Shown here piece after piece: positions 42,960 through 52,123 of a stretch of DNA of 64,000 bases. Source of the DNA: Bedellia somnulentella. Taxonomy: Eukaryota; Arthropoda; Insecta; Lepidoptera; Bedelliidae. The notes below the pieces were generated by a model, which ran no database searches, had not been told where the DNA came from, and saw only the letters and a program-made list of their open reading frames with translations. Every line of letters begins with the position of its first letter. Positions within the stretch are counted from its first letter, which is position 1. The position numbers and the translations under genes were made by a program. Location: positions 13,516,001 to 13,580,000 of the forward strand of contig OY755177.1 in assembly GCA_963576735.1 (NCBI GenBank), written 5' to 3'.

Positions 42960-43215
42960 CATACATACATACATACATATGCTCACGGCTATAAATCCCT
43001 AGAAGGGGTAGCCAGAGCTAAGGAATTGGAAATTCCTCAGCCACGTTTGGAAATTTTAGTGGGGAAAAGATGGTAAAATAAAGGTTTTCGGTGATGGGTC
43101 TCCAACCACATCGCCCAAAAATCCCTTGAAAGCTCCAAATCCGTTAGTCGCCTCTTACGTACACCCACCGGAAGAAATGGGGTAGTGTTATTCTATGCCG
43201 ACACTACACAGCAAG
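42960..43215 (-). mobile_element. SINE-A, S1, full-length, 12-bp TSD
   Basis: Minus-strand copy, near consensus. The element ends CTTGCTGTGTAGTG on its 5' side. With its exact TSD it is one of the best defined copies for fixing both ends. Confidence 0.92.
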
Positions 43216-43352
43216 CCTATTGAACTATGCGGTAAAAATGTGAAATACGTGTGATAATTTGCTCTTCAGAACCTAAATAGTTTATCAGTTGGGGTCCATG
43301 ACAGATTCTACCCAATATCACAGTTTATGTTCTAATAAGGCCTAGTATCACA

Positions 43353-43448
43353 AGCTAGAGAGGTTTGCCAGGATCGTACAAAGTGGCGATCGATAGTCTC
43401 TGCCTACCCCAATGGGAACTAACGGCGTGAGAATATGTATGTATGTAT
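43353..43448 (+). repeat. RTE-like LINE, 96-bp 3' end with TSD
   Basis: AGCTAGAGAGGTTTGCCAGG to GGCGTGAGAATATGTATG. GTATCACA occurs at 43345-43352 and 43449-43456, a probable 8-bp TSD. Strongly 5'-truncated but hardly diverged. Confidence 0.85.
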
Positions 43449-43561
43449 GTATCACAGAAACTGAAAAAATACAAGTCATAACTTAATATCGCTGGGTGAT
43501 TATAACAAAATGAGACGTTTAAAATTAGATTTTTTACTTTTACGAAATGGTTCAGTAATTT

Positions 43562-43914
43562 TATTTGTGAGAAATACGGGGTGAAAGATGATTTTGTAAA
43601 AAAGATATAAAAAGGAATGTTAAGATGGTTTGGGCACTTGGGGAGGATGGATGGTAGTAAATTGGTAAAAGAGATTTACAGAGCCGATGTTGATGATGTT
43701 TTTGGTAGAGGATGGCCTCCGAGGACACATTAGTACCAAATAGCGAGTGTGGCAGGCGTCCAAAGTATAAAGAAGAAAAGAGCATGTGTGAGAAGATTGA
43801 TGGATGTAAACCCACCTAGAGAAGTTTGTCAGGATCATACTAGTGTGGCAGTGGCGATCGATAGTCTCTACCTACCCCAATAGGAACTAATGGCGTGAGT
43901 ATAGGTATATATTA
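43562..43914 (+). repeat. RTE-like LINE, ~350-bp 3' part
   Basis: Corresponds to the last ~330 bp of the LINE, from GTGAAAGATGATTTTGTAAA through GATGGTTTGGGCACTTGGGG to GGCGTGAGTATAGGTATA. It has stops and indels. It lies 113 bp after another fragment and may belong to an independent insertion. Minus-strand frames here are shadows. Confidence 0.8.
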
Positions 43915-44002
43915 TAAGCGTTATAAGCTACAGCGGAAACAAATCATATTTAAACAAAACAAGTTGGTATAACACTTCTGTGTAGAAAATATGTAAATAT
44001 TT

Positions 44003-44043
44003 TATGTTTGGTGTGCAATAAAGAGTTTTTTTATTCTATTCTG
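44003..44043 (+). repeat. (TTCTA)n-tailed LINE, terminal fragment
   Basis: TTTGGTGTGCAATAAAGAGT, then TTTTATTCTATTCTG: the last ~40 bp of the family at 26697. Confidence 0.65.
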
Positions 44044-44104
44044 TAACATTATGGAGTCATCACATTACAGCCCATATGAGTAAGTCCACTCCGGAAGGTA
44101 CCTA

Positions 44105-44371
44105 TGAATTAGAATGTTTTTGTTCAAGAAAACCTCATATGAGGATTATTACTAATAAATTAGTACTAAATATATAAATAATTACTAAATTTTACCCAAG
44201 AAAGAAAGAATACCTAATAAAAACATTTAAATATATATATATATAAAAGAGTAAAAAAAATAAAGGAAAGATTGACACTATAGCTCAATTGGCATAGCGA
44301 CGGAGGCGTACACCCGGAGGTCGTGAGTTCGATCCCCGCTGGTGTCGAAATTTATCTTTCCTTTATTTATT
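44105..44371 (+). mobile_element. tRNA-like fold-back element, copy C
   Basis: Head GTTTTTGTTCAAGAAAACCT at the left end. The tRNA-like core at about 44272-44345 has ATAGCTCAATTGGCATAGCG and GAGTTCGATCCCCGC. Segments AATAAAGGAAAGA and TCTTTCCTTTATT flank it as 13-bp perfect inverted repeats. Organisation as in copy A (head and core on the same strand). TSD candidates are AGGTACCTA (44096-44104, 44372-44380) or TACCTATGAA; which one is right is unclear. Confidence 0.72.
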
Positions 44372-44380
44372 AGGTACCTA

Positions 44381-45210
44381 GGCCTACCTATGAAGCCTAC
44401 CTTGCTTAAAGGGATTTGGTCATAGTCAACCACCACTAAGTTGGTATAATTCGTAGTAGCCGGGACCGACGTATATACATGCCCTCCGAAGCACAGAATT
44501 ACCTGATGTTTAGGAAAACCAAACCCGGTTGTTAAGTTTCTAATATCCTCTCTTGCAATTTACTGGGTTAAACAATATTTGTAATGTCAATCGTTAAATG
44601 AGCCCAACGCTTTTGTTATGAAGTTGTGAAGGAACATACTATCTTAATGATAACAGTATTTTCATCAAACGATCGAGTGTCTGAGAGTTCAGGAGTCGTT
44701 AACAGAATTCATAAGTTAATGCGTGAATAATTTGCAGCCTGTTATCATTGCGCATGCGTGATAGACAATGTTGCATCTCTTTCTTTCACAGAAGTCCACC
44801 CCTCTCGCTCCTGAAACAGTGAGAGTCAAAACTGGCGTTCATTTTGAAATGTGTTTGTTAAATTGACGTTAATAATTAAACAAAGCGTTTTATCGCGCTT
44901 GATCTCTTTACATGTTAAAACATTTTATGCATACTTTTACGGGCGTTTTCGTTTGTTTTCAACGAGATCGTTTCACACATACTCGTTGATGTTATCTTTG
45001 ACTGTAACTGTTAGTGTAACTTTAGATTATGATAAATTTTATAATTGGGTAGCTAATAAAGTTGGTTTTTACTTTCTTTTCACCGATTGAAATATTTTCG
45101 TTCTTTGCTAAATAAATTGTAATAATTGGTGTAATTTACATATTTTTATTTATGCAGGAAGAGTAAATAAAAAATATGTTTTATGTAAAATACATGTTCA
45201 GTAAATTGAA
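44381..45210. other. No gene recognised; GCGCATGCG motif at 44751
   Basis: TTGCGCATGCGTGA near 44749 resembles an NRF-1/palindromic promoter site and lies in a less AT-rich stretch. The frame 44851-45090 shows no domain. Confidence 0.3.
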
Positions 45211-45375
45211 TTCACTTATTACAAGATTTCATTAGATTTGATAATCGTAAATGGAAATATAATTCTTGAGCATATTTAGTCACTGCAAGTGTTGCAACGT
45301 TGCATTGTCTGACTTCGACCTCGGCTAATTGGCCGATAAGTCGTCGATTCGCGTCTCGTTTTAATAAGGTGTTGT

Positions 45376-45726
45376 GTGTATGTGGATACCAATGGAATGC
45401 CACGGCCATCTGCCTCTGTGAGCACTGATCGACACTGTGTGCGGGTGTCATCTGCCTCGCGTCATGTCTGTGTATCAACCACCGTTACTCGACCTCCCTC
45501 GTCCCCCACAACGAGAACTAACCGCGCGTTTTCGAAGAGATACAGCGCGAATTTCCACAGCTCATTAAACACTGGTCGCGTTTATGTAGCACTCTGGTAT
45601 TGGTTGTTGCCACGTGAACGCAATCTCATTTTACGTTTGTGTGAGTGTAACCTCGATTCGGACTTACCATGGAGTGAGGTATTACGGTATAAACAGCGAG
45701 TAATTCACGGAATATCATTGTCCTAA
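45376..45726 (+). CDS. Uncertain open frame, 116 codons
   Basis: I do not recognise a protein family. The translation is rich in Ser, Thr and Arg in its first half, with no membrane segment or catalytic motif. The stretch 45290-45720 is less AT-rich, has several CpG, and matches no repeat in the window, so it could be single-copy host DNA such as a 5' exon. An overlapping minus frame (45212-45478) is equally featureless. Listed only so that it is not lost; most likely non-coding. Confidence 0.15.
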   Translation: MYVDTNGMPRPSASVSTDRHCVRVSSASRHVCVSTTVTRPPSSPTTRTNRAFSKRYSANFHSSLNTGRVYVALWYWLLPRERNLILRLCECNLDSDLPWSEVLRYKQRVIHGISLS

Positions 45727-45729
45727 TGA

Positions 45730-45999
45730 ATATTTCCGGGTCATCTACTAGTGAACAATACAATATTACTGAGTGATTATATTGAGTTGCTGTTTTGATT
45801 AAGCGACTTATATACTGATTTAACTTTGTAATTTATTTTAGGAGTAGCTGGTATCCTGAAGGGTTTCATGAATCGGCTAACTTAAAGGTAAAGCACAATG
45901 TATCATTCACGCTGCGGCGCCATACCAATACCTATATTTTTATTTTTTTTATTTATAAATATTTAGAGCCTTTTAAGGGTTGTTTGGTGGACTGCACCC
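45730..45999. other. No gene seen
   Basis: AT-rich; nothing recognisable. Confidence 0.4.
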
Positions 46000-46602
46000 G
46001 TGCATATGTCGTGGCCATATCGTAGATTTGAACACATCGTGAAATGATCGATCATTTCATGAAATAGACGTATTTCATGAAATGTTCAACTGTTTATTGG
46101 CCACATCGTGATGTGGTTTGGGCAGATCAATGATAAGAAATCGTTTCTCGATATGGCTAACTAAACGCGTGGCCTCTTCATGAAATGGTTAAGATTATTA
46201 GGTCATAGGGTCATATCGTAAAGTAGTTACATTAATTACCGGTAGAGGCGCTGAAAACGCTTTGTTTATGTGTGAAGATGGCGGTCGCTATCAAAGGTGT
46301 TATTTCTCGCAGTAAAAAAGTTAATAATTCGTTATTAAGCGAGGAAGAAAGTGATAACAAAAGAGTTTTCGACGAAAAGTTTATCGAATACTTTGAAAAT
46401 TACGAAAAAACTGAGCAGTATGTTAATAAACCGTAAAGTAGGGATCGCATTTCGCAAGCGTGGACGACAAAATCGTGAAACGTTGACGATTTTATGATCT
46501 GGTCAAATTAAGTTGGCCACATCATGAAATGTGACCATTTCATGAAATGATCGATTATTTCACGATGTGTTCAAATCTACGATATGGTCACGACACATAC
46601 AC
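46000..46602 (+). mobile_element. DNA-transposon-like element with ~85-bp terminal inverted repeats
   Basis: 46000-46084 and 46518-46602 are inverted copies with few differences (GTGYATRTGTCGTGRCCATA, then CGTAGATTTGAACACATCGT). Each arm contains further short palindromes such as ATTTCATGAAAT. The 603-bp element carries a 52-codon ORF. I see no clear TSD: the right end is followed three bases on by a Helitron-like insertion, and the left end by unrelated sequence. The superfamily is not recognised. Confidence 0.7.
46279..46436 (+). CDS. Small ORF inside the TIR element
   Basis: Starts in AAGATGGCGGTC, a strong start context that also fits a YY1-type initiator. It reads MAVAIKGVISRSKKVNN, then an acidic patch (SEEESD) and RVFDEKFIEYFENYEKTEQY, ending VNKP and TAA. 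After the stop the same frame reads SRDRISQAWTTKS. This could be the N-terminus of a degraded transposase or integrase-like protein, with the catalytic part deleted. I do not recognise the family. It is charged and helix-prone, with no membrane segment. Confidence 0.4.
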
Positions 46603-46605
46603 TAA

Positions 46606-46848
46606 TCCTTACTTATATAATAAATGGGAAAGTGAGTTTGTTTGTTTGTTTATTTGTTCCGCTTTCACGCCGTAACTACTAAACCGATTGCTTTGAAATT
46701 TTGCAGAAGTATCGTTAGGAGTCCGAATTAAATAATAGTATACTTTTTATTACGGAAAAAATTATATTTCCGAGGTAAATCGTGGGAATGAGAAGTTTTA
46801 GCAATTTAACCGAATATAACACGGGCGAAGCCGTGGGCGGAAAGCTAG
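46606..46848 (+). mobile_element. Helitron-like non-autonomous element, 243 bp
   Basis: Begins TCCTTACTTATATAATAAAT and ends ACGGGCGAAGCCGTGGGCGG, then AAAGCTAG; inserted between A46605 and T46849. The GC-rich terminal segment can form a hairpin just before CTAG. Sequence such as TTCACGCCGTAACTACTAAA followed by CCGATTGCTTTGAAATTTTG is typical of lepidopteran Helitron ends. No Rep/helicase coding. It lies three bases from the end of the TIR element. Confidence 0.75.
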
Positions 46849-46879
46849 TTATATATAACTTTAAAATGTTTGTTTATTA

Positions 46880-47110
46880 TTTTTAATCGACTTCATAAAA
46901 AAGGAGTGTTCTCAATTCGACCGTATTTTTTTATTTTTTTTATGTTTGTTCGCCGATTACTTCGCCATTTATGAACCGATTTTCATTATTATTTTTTTAT
47001 TCGAAAGAAGATACTCCCGGATTGGTACCATGATGGATATCAGGGTCTGATGATGGGATCCTGGAGAAATCGAGGGGAAGCCTCAAATTTTATAGGAAAA
47101 TGTACCGCGT
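46880..47110 (+). repeat. Lepidopteran interspersed repeat, TTTTTAATCGACTTC type
   Basis: Starts TTTTTAATCGACTTCATAA and AAAAGGAGTGTTCTCAATTC, as many anonymous repeats in moth genomes do. The segment ACCATGATGG, then TCTGATGATGGGATCCTGG, AAATCGAGGGGA recurs at about 47328-47380, so the element contains an internal repeat of ~60 bp. A related right end (AAACCGACTTCATTG) is at 47779. Confidence 0.55.
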
Positions 47111-47319
47111 TTTACATATTTTCTGAACTTATATTGGCATTTGCTTCTGAAAATCATATTGTTATGCTGCTGAGCTGATGATGTAAGGTGTGGGTCCTCA
47201 ATCACTAGGTATTAGGAAACAGTTCTTTCCACATTCTGTATAGATTTATACTCCTCTTCGTAGCTTTTATGAGGAGAAGTACGGGTTCACTAAACTTTTC
47301 TTTTGTTATGTTATTGTTA

Positions 47320-47384
47320 CCGAGAAAGAACCATGAGACCAGGATCTGATGATGGCATCCTAGGAAATCGAGGGGACTGTCGAA
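47320..47384 (+). repeat. Second copy of the internal ~60-bp repeat
   Basis: ACCATGAGACCAGGATCTGA, TGATGGCATCCTAGGAAATC and GAGGGGACTGTCGAAACTCA align with 47028-47090. A SINE-B follows immediately. Confidence 0.55.
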
Positions 47385-47562
47385 ACTCACAATCATGTGA
47401 CAGTGTATTTGTTGAAAACGCCGATAGGCCTGCCCTGTATAACGTGAGAACACTGCCTAAGCAAATCGTGGGTACTCTGAACTACAGGTGACAATGTCAC
47501 GTCATATTCAGAAATATTTGCTAACCCCTTCAGGGATATTCGACGTGAACGTTTGAGTCTTT
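47385..47562 (+). repeat. SINE-B, 5'-truncated
   Basis: CATGTGACAGTGTATTTGTT, GCCGATAGGCCTGCCCTGTA, CTAAGCAAATCGTGGGTACT, AGAAATATTTGCTAACCCCT and GACGTGAACGTTTGAGTC. It interrupts the interspersed repeat. Confidence 0.75.
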
Positions 47563-48312
47563 CTTGAGATGTAGAATTGTAGACCATCGCCTTTCGAAGG
47601 ATTTTAAGAACAATGTAAGGTTACATATGGTTGAGCCTATTTAATATCGTACTATAATAGAAATACCGGAGATACGAAGAATAATACAGTAACCGTCGCT
47701 TCCTCATCCGAGAGGCATCTTTGCCAGGTCTACCCATCTCTAAAACTCGTAAAATAAAATAATTTTTAACAAAAAGAAAACCGACTTCATTGTTGGAAAA
47801 ACAACCGAAAATAAACAATCTAGTACTAAAAAGTACGAAATAAGTTTTTTTAATTGAATATGAGTACTGTGATTAATACCTTAGCAATTTCTTTATTCCA
47901 CACGCGTCAGTTCGACCTACCTAAATATTACAATTCTCTTAAATTAATTTTTGAGTCGAACAACAACGATTGTTAATTTTCTTTCCGCGGACAAAGTAAC
48001 CTTGTTTTGGTTGTTATATTGCGTATAAATAAAATCATTAGTCACATTGATAACCTCAAGACTAGATTACTATGAACACGTAGTCTGGTATCAATTCAGT
48101 GTAGATTATTCTTAGTTTCCAAATATTCCTAGATTATTACAATGTTATACAGTTTACTCTCTATCGAAATTCCATAACCCAACCATCGATTAGGCCATTA
48201 GCGCCAACACACAGAAAATATAGTACTATGCCTTGCTATAAGCAAAACATCCCTGGATAAATAAAATAATTAACTCTTATGCAAAATTGCTCATTTTTAA
48301 GCTTTTTCTTAA
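47563..48312. other. Repeat remnants, no gene
   Basis: Contains AAACCGACTTCATTGTTGG at 47779-47797, the probable far end of the 46880 repeat. The rest is AT-rich without features. Confidence 0.4.
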
Positions 48313-48494
48313 CATACATATACTCACGGCCATAAATCCGTAACAGGGGTAGCCAGAGCTTCAGAGTTAGAAACTCCTCAGCCACATTTAGAAGTTGATA
48401 TAGGAGAAGATGGTAGAAATAAAGGCCCATACCCTTAGTCGCCTCTTACGTCACCTGGGGGTAGAAAGAGGTAGTGACATTCTAAGCCGGCAAC
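48313..48494 (-). mobile_element. SINE-A, S2, internal deletion
   Basis: Minus-strand copy: CTCACGGCCATAAATCCG, GCTTCAGAGTTAGAAACTCC, GAAGTTGATATAGGAGAAGA, then a deletion of the GGTTGGAGACCC block, then CCCATACCCTTAGTCGCCTC and TTCTAAGCCGGCAAC. Confidence 0.8.
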
Positions 48495-48837
48495 ATTACG
48501 TAAAATACATATTCTACCGTATCCTCGTGGGCATAGAATATATCTGACGTGAGATTTTTTAAAAACCAAAATATTCTTTGCTATCTGCTGTTCAGAGGAT
48601 ACATTATGATCCTGAACGAAACTTTATGATATTCTATAGAACCCACTATGTACGAATACATGGTCTACGAAATACGGGGTCACATGACTCAGTATTAACT
48701 CATATGTGGTTCCCTTGCGATGGTTTTTGTTACCGTATGCAAACCTGTCATATGAATCACAAATCATAAATTATTAATTAATCAGTTTCCCTGTGTTTTT
48801 TAAATATAAATAAATCATCATATTTTTACTAAAGTTA
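48495..48837. other. No gene seen
   Basis: Frame 48578-48769 has no recognisable feature. Confidence 0.4.
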
Positions 48838-48880
48838 CCTTCCAAAAATTGTCTGGAAGAAATAGCTGAGACACAAAAGA
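48838..48880 (+). repeat. (TTCTA)-type LINE fragment
   Basis: ACCTTCCAAAAATTGTCTGG, AAGAAATAGCTGAG; short match to 26697. Confidence 0.4.
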
Positions 48881-49477
48881 AAGTTGAGTGATAAAAGGTC
48901 TTTAAATAACATCAATTGATAGTAAATTGGACTAATTTCCCTCTGCAATTTTAATTATTTGTCTTCTAAGTCTTTACATACACGTTTATTTAGGACATCA
49001 TAATTAATACAACTTGAATTTAATAAAATCATGAAAATAGTAAGAAAAGTTATTCTTTCGAAAAACGCCTTCAGTCTATAATCGAAGGTGACAACAGGTC
49101 ATTATCACTAACACAAACTTATATCAACTAGTTTCAAATTAGAAGAAACACATGCTTTGATAAAGCCTGCGTACTAAAAAAATATTCGTAATTATCGATA
49201 TATATATAATCGATATAAATTAGCAGCCATGGATTTAAAACGAGCAGATTTAAAAATAACTTCGGATTATCTAAATTTGCCTAAAACTTTAAGAAACGTC
49301 TTTATTTATTTTATATTATTTTCTTCGGAAGGTTAACCGACTAATAAGAACAATATCATCTAAGTAAAATACTTACAGAAATAAAATAACAAAGGCAAAA
49401 ATTACATTACATTATAATGAATGAGTTATGAGTTCAGTTATACAGTACAACTATTATTATTTATATTTTAACATAAC
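48881..49477. other. No gene seen
   Basis: AT-rich; nothing recognisable. Confidence 0.4.
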
Positions 49478-49582
49478 ATAAACGTTCATGCCGTTTATCC
49501 CCGAAGGGGTTGGCAGAGGTACCAATACTTCTGAACTCACATGGCAGCGCCATCTAGTGTCCAGAGAAGGTACCCACGTTTA
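49478..49582 (-). repeat. SINE-B, 3' ~100 bp
   Basis: AACGTTCATGCCGTTTATCC, GAAGGGGTTGGCAGAGGTAC, ACATGGCAGCGCCATCTAGT and GAGAAGGTACCCACG: reverse complement of the end of the copy at 20938, with little divergence. Confidence 0.8.
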
Positions 49583-50099
49583 TATTTTATTATTTATATA
49601 TTAAATAAGTAAATTGTGAACCGCCCTTATTTTTAGTATCGTCGAAGAATGTTATACCTGTTAAAAGTTTTGGTGGAACATAGAAAGGGTAAAATAAGTC
49701 ACCGAACGATTGTATATGAAAAATAAAATTATAAAATGTATACGCATTGTTTGAATTTTCCGCCATATTTTAAAGAGATTATTTTAGTTCGGATCTATTG
49801 TAATTTCAAATCATTGCAATAATTGCATTTGTTTTATAATTAAAAACCCAAAAACAACACCATGAATTTAATATATTTTTTTTGTTAAATTTCTAATATC
49901 GTATTATATACTATATGACTGAAAAAAAAACTTTGTTTCAATTTTTTTACCGTCGCGGTCGGTGCATTTAATGTGAATTTCAAATTCTGACTTAGGACTT
50001 CAAGCATTTAAATACATAGAACTAGAACCCTTTAACGTGGTTATTTAACTGGTTTTGATCTGTTGTTTTAGCAAGGATAATCAATAAAAGTAATTTAGT
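49583..50099. other. No gene seen
   Basis: AT-rich; nothing recognisable. Confidence 0.4.
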
Positions 50100-50101
50100 T
50101 T

Positions 50102-50353
50102 GCTGTGTAGTGTCGGCTTCGAATAGCACTACCCCATTTCTTCCGGTGGGTGTACGTAAGAGGCGACTAACGGTATTGGGGCTTTTCAAGGATTTTTGGG
50201 CGATGCGGCTGGAAACCCATCACCAACAACCTTTATTTCACCATCTTTTCCCCATGCAACTTCCAAAAGTGGCTGAGGAATTTCTGATTCCTTAGCTCTG
50301 GCTACCCCTTCTAGGGATTTATAGCCGTGAGTATTATGTATGTATGTATGTAT
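50102..50353 (+). mobile_element. SINE-A, S1, full-length
   Basis: Near-consensus: GCTGTGTAGTGTCGGC, GTACGTAAGAGGCGACTAAC, GGCGATGCGGCTGGAAACCC, CTTCTAGGGATTTATAGCC and four TATG units. Frame 50110-50295 is inside it. Confidence 0.9.
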
Positions 50354-50487
50354 TTACTTAGATACCAAGTGTTACGAGTAATATTCGATGCTACTAAACT
50401 TTAAATGTCAAATGTCAAGCTTTTGGTGATTTATATTAATATATTTCACATGTAGATCATACTATATTGTGCTAAATATCGAGTACA

Positions 50488-50648
50488 AAGGCAGGCGACC
50501 GAACATTAAGAATAAAAGAGCAAGTATGAAAAGATTGATAGATGTAAACGAAGCTGGAGAGGTTTGCCAGGATCGTTCAAGGTGGCGATCTGGCGTCTCT
50601 GCCTACCCCAATCGGAAATAATGGCGTGAGTATCTGTATGTATGTATC
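50488..50648 (+). repeat. RTE-like LINE, 160-bp 3' end
   Basis: AGGCAGGCGACCGAACATTA, AAAAGAGCAAGTATGAAAAG, GAAGCTGGAGAGGTTTGCCA, CAATCGGAAATAATGGCGTG and GTATGTATGTAT. Confidence 0.82.
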
Positions 50649-51230
50649 AATTAATAGACTGTTCATAAATTTGGATTGGTTTGAGAATAAGTAAGTTAGT
50701 AAGTTAATATTTTGATTAGATATTAAAATTTCTGCTACAGTAGTGTATTTGTCTCCTGCATCGCCTAAAAATAAAGACATAAGTACAAAAATAGCATTGA
50801 TTAAAACATAGCATAATAGGAGTCGTCCTCCTACGATCCGAAAATACTTAGAAGAGAAAAAGCGAAGTCATCAATCGTTTTTATATTTAAAAATACAATT
50901 TTATTAATGTGTATTGTGAGGGGTTAGCGTCACTGCTTGTCTGACGTGTTATTTTCGTCTCCCGACCACAAAATGTCGACAATCTTTGGGAATTTCAGAA
51001 GATCATCTTGGGCCATCGGTCATTGCCTCCCGTCTGACTCATACGTACGTCTCTATGTACATACAGATTGTTCATTTATTGGCATATTTAGACGGGATGG
51101 GACGCTAAGGGTTTGTACCTTTTATAATGATTGATGGTTTGAAAATAGTAGGTGTCAGTAACTTTTTCATGGTTTAATTTACTTCGTTTTGGGGAAATTA
51201 GTGGTTGGTTTTATGTATTTCTCTAATATA
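50649..51230. other. No gene seen
   Basis: Frame 50937-51134 shows no domain. No repeat matches. Confidence 0.4.
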
Positions 51231-51333
51231 GCTGTGTAGTGTCGGCTTTGAATAGCATAAGACCATTTCTTCTTGTGAATGTTATATGGGGTGACATAGG
51301 GTTTTGGGTATTTTTATGGGATTGTTTGACGAC
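51231..51333 (+). repeat. Old SINE-A, 5' part, split by a younger copy
   Basis: GCTGTGTAGTGTCGGCTTTG, a drifted middle, up to the target site TGTTTGACGAC (51323-51333). It continues at 51462. Confidence 0.7.
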
Positions 51334-51461
51334 CCATCACCAACATCCTTTATTTTGCCATCTTTTCCCCACTCAACTTTCCAAAAGTGGCTGAGGAACT
51401 TCTAGTTCCTTAGCTCTGGCTACCCCTTCTAGGGATTTATAGCCGTGAGTATATGTATGTA
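51334..51461 (+). mobile_element. SINE-A, S1, 5'-truncated, nested in SINE-A
   Basis: Starts abruptly at CCATCACCAACATCC, the middle of the element, and runs near-consensus to the (TATG)n tail. The 11-bp TSD TGTTTGACGAC is found on both sides (51323-51333, 51462-51472). Confidence 0.85.
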
Positions 51462-51625
51462 TGTTTGACGACGTAACAGGAGACCTATCAGCAATCAACC
51501 TTTATTTTGCCATCTTTTTCTGTGCTCGACATACAAAAATTTGCGGTGCGATATCGAATTTTTCAGTACTTCGGATCTAGCTACTTCTTCTTTTATTTAT
51601 ACCCATGATTATAGGTTTGAAAGTT
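51462..51625 (+). repeat. Old SINE-A, 3' part
   Basis: Starts with the second TSD copy and continues AGGAGACCTATCAGCAATCA, CAACCTTTATTTTGCCATCT, then a drifted end with GGATCTAGCTACTTCTTC and TTTATACCCATGATTATAGG. Confidence 0.7.
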
Positions 51626-51881
51626 TATTCTTTGAAATATGTTTTGGTGTGTAGAGTCCGTTTAAACTTTAGCGTATTATGACTCGAATAAAGGGAATGT
51701 AAGACGAGTTCACAACTTTTAGTTTATCAAATAATTATTATCTGTGTCTTCGATACTTGGCTTATAAGCCTGAATAGGAAACAAATGTGGAAAAAGGGGT
51801 TTGTACAGATGGGTGGTTCCATGATGGGAAATCAAGAAGGAACAACAAGATAAGCGAAAGTAATATAATTTATGTATTGCC

Positions 51882-52113
51882 GTGTAGTACCGGCTTTTAA
51901 TTTCACTACCCCTTTCTTCTCATGGGTGTTGCAAGAGGCGACTAAGGGCATGGGGATTTTTTATGTGGATTTTGGGCGAAGGCAAAGATACTTCATTTCT
52001 ACCATCTTGTCCGCTATCAACTTGTAATTGTGGCTGAGGAGTTTCTAGCTCTGAAGCTATGGCTACCCCTTTCTGGGTTTAATGGCTGTGAGTATAAGTA
52101 TGTATGTATGTAT
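51882..52113 (+). mobile_element. SINE-A, S2, full-length
   Basis: GCCGTGTAGTACCGGC, GCAAGAGGCGACTAAGGGCA, CTACCATCTTGTCCGCTATC, GGAGTTTCTAGCTCTGAAGC and GAGTATAAGTATGTATG. The GGTTGGAGACCC segment is deleted. Confidence 0.82.
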
Positions 52114-52123
52114 AATACGTCAC

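Noticed and set aside
50102..50353. SINE-A as a MITE (DNA transposon)
   Set aside because: No terminal inverted repeats, TSDs of variable 9-13 bp, a simple-repeat tail and frequent 5' truncation all indicate retroposition.
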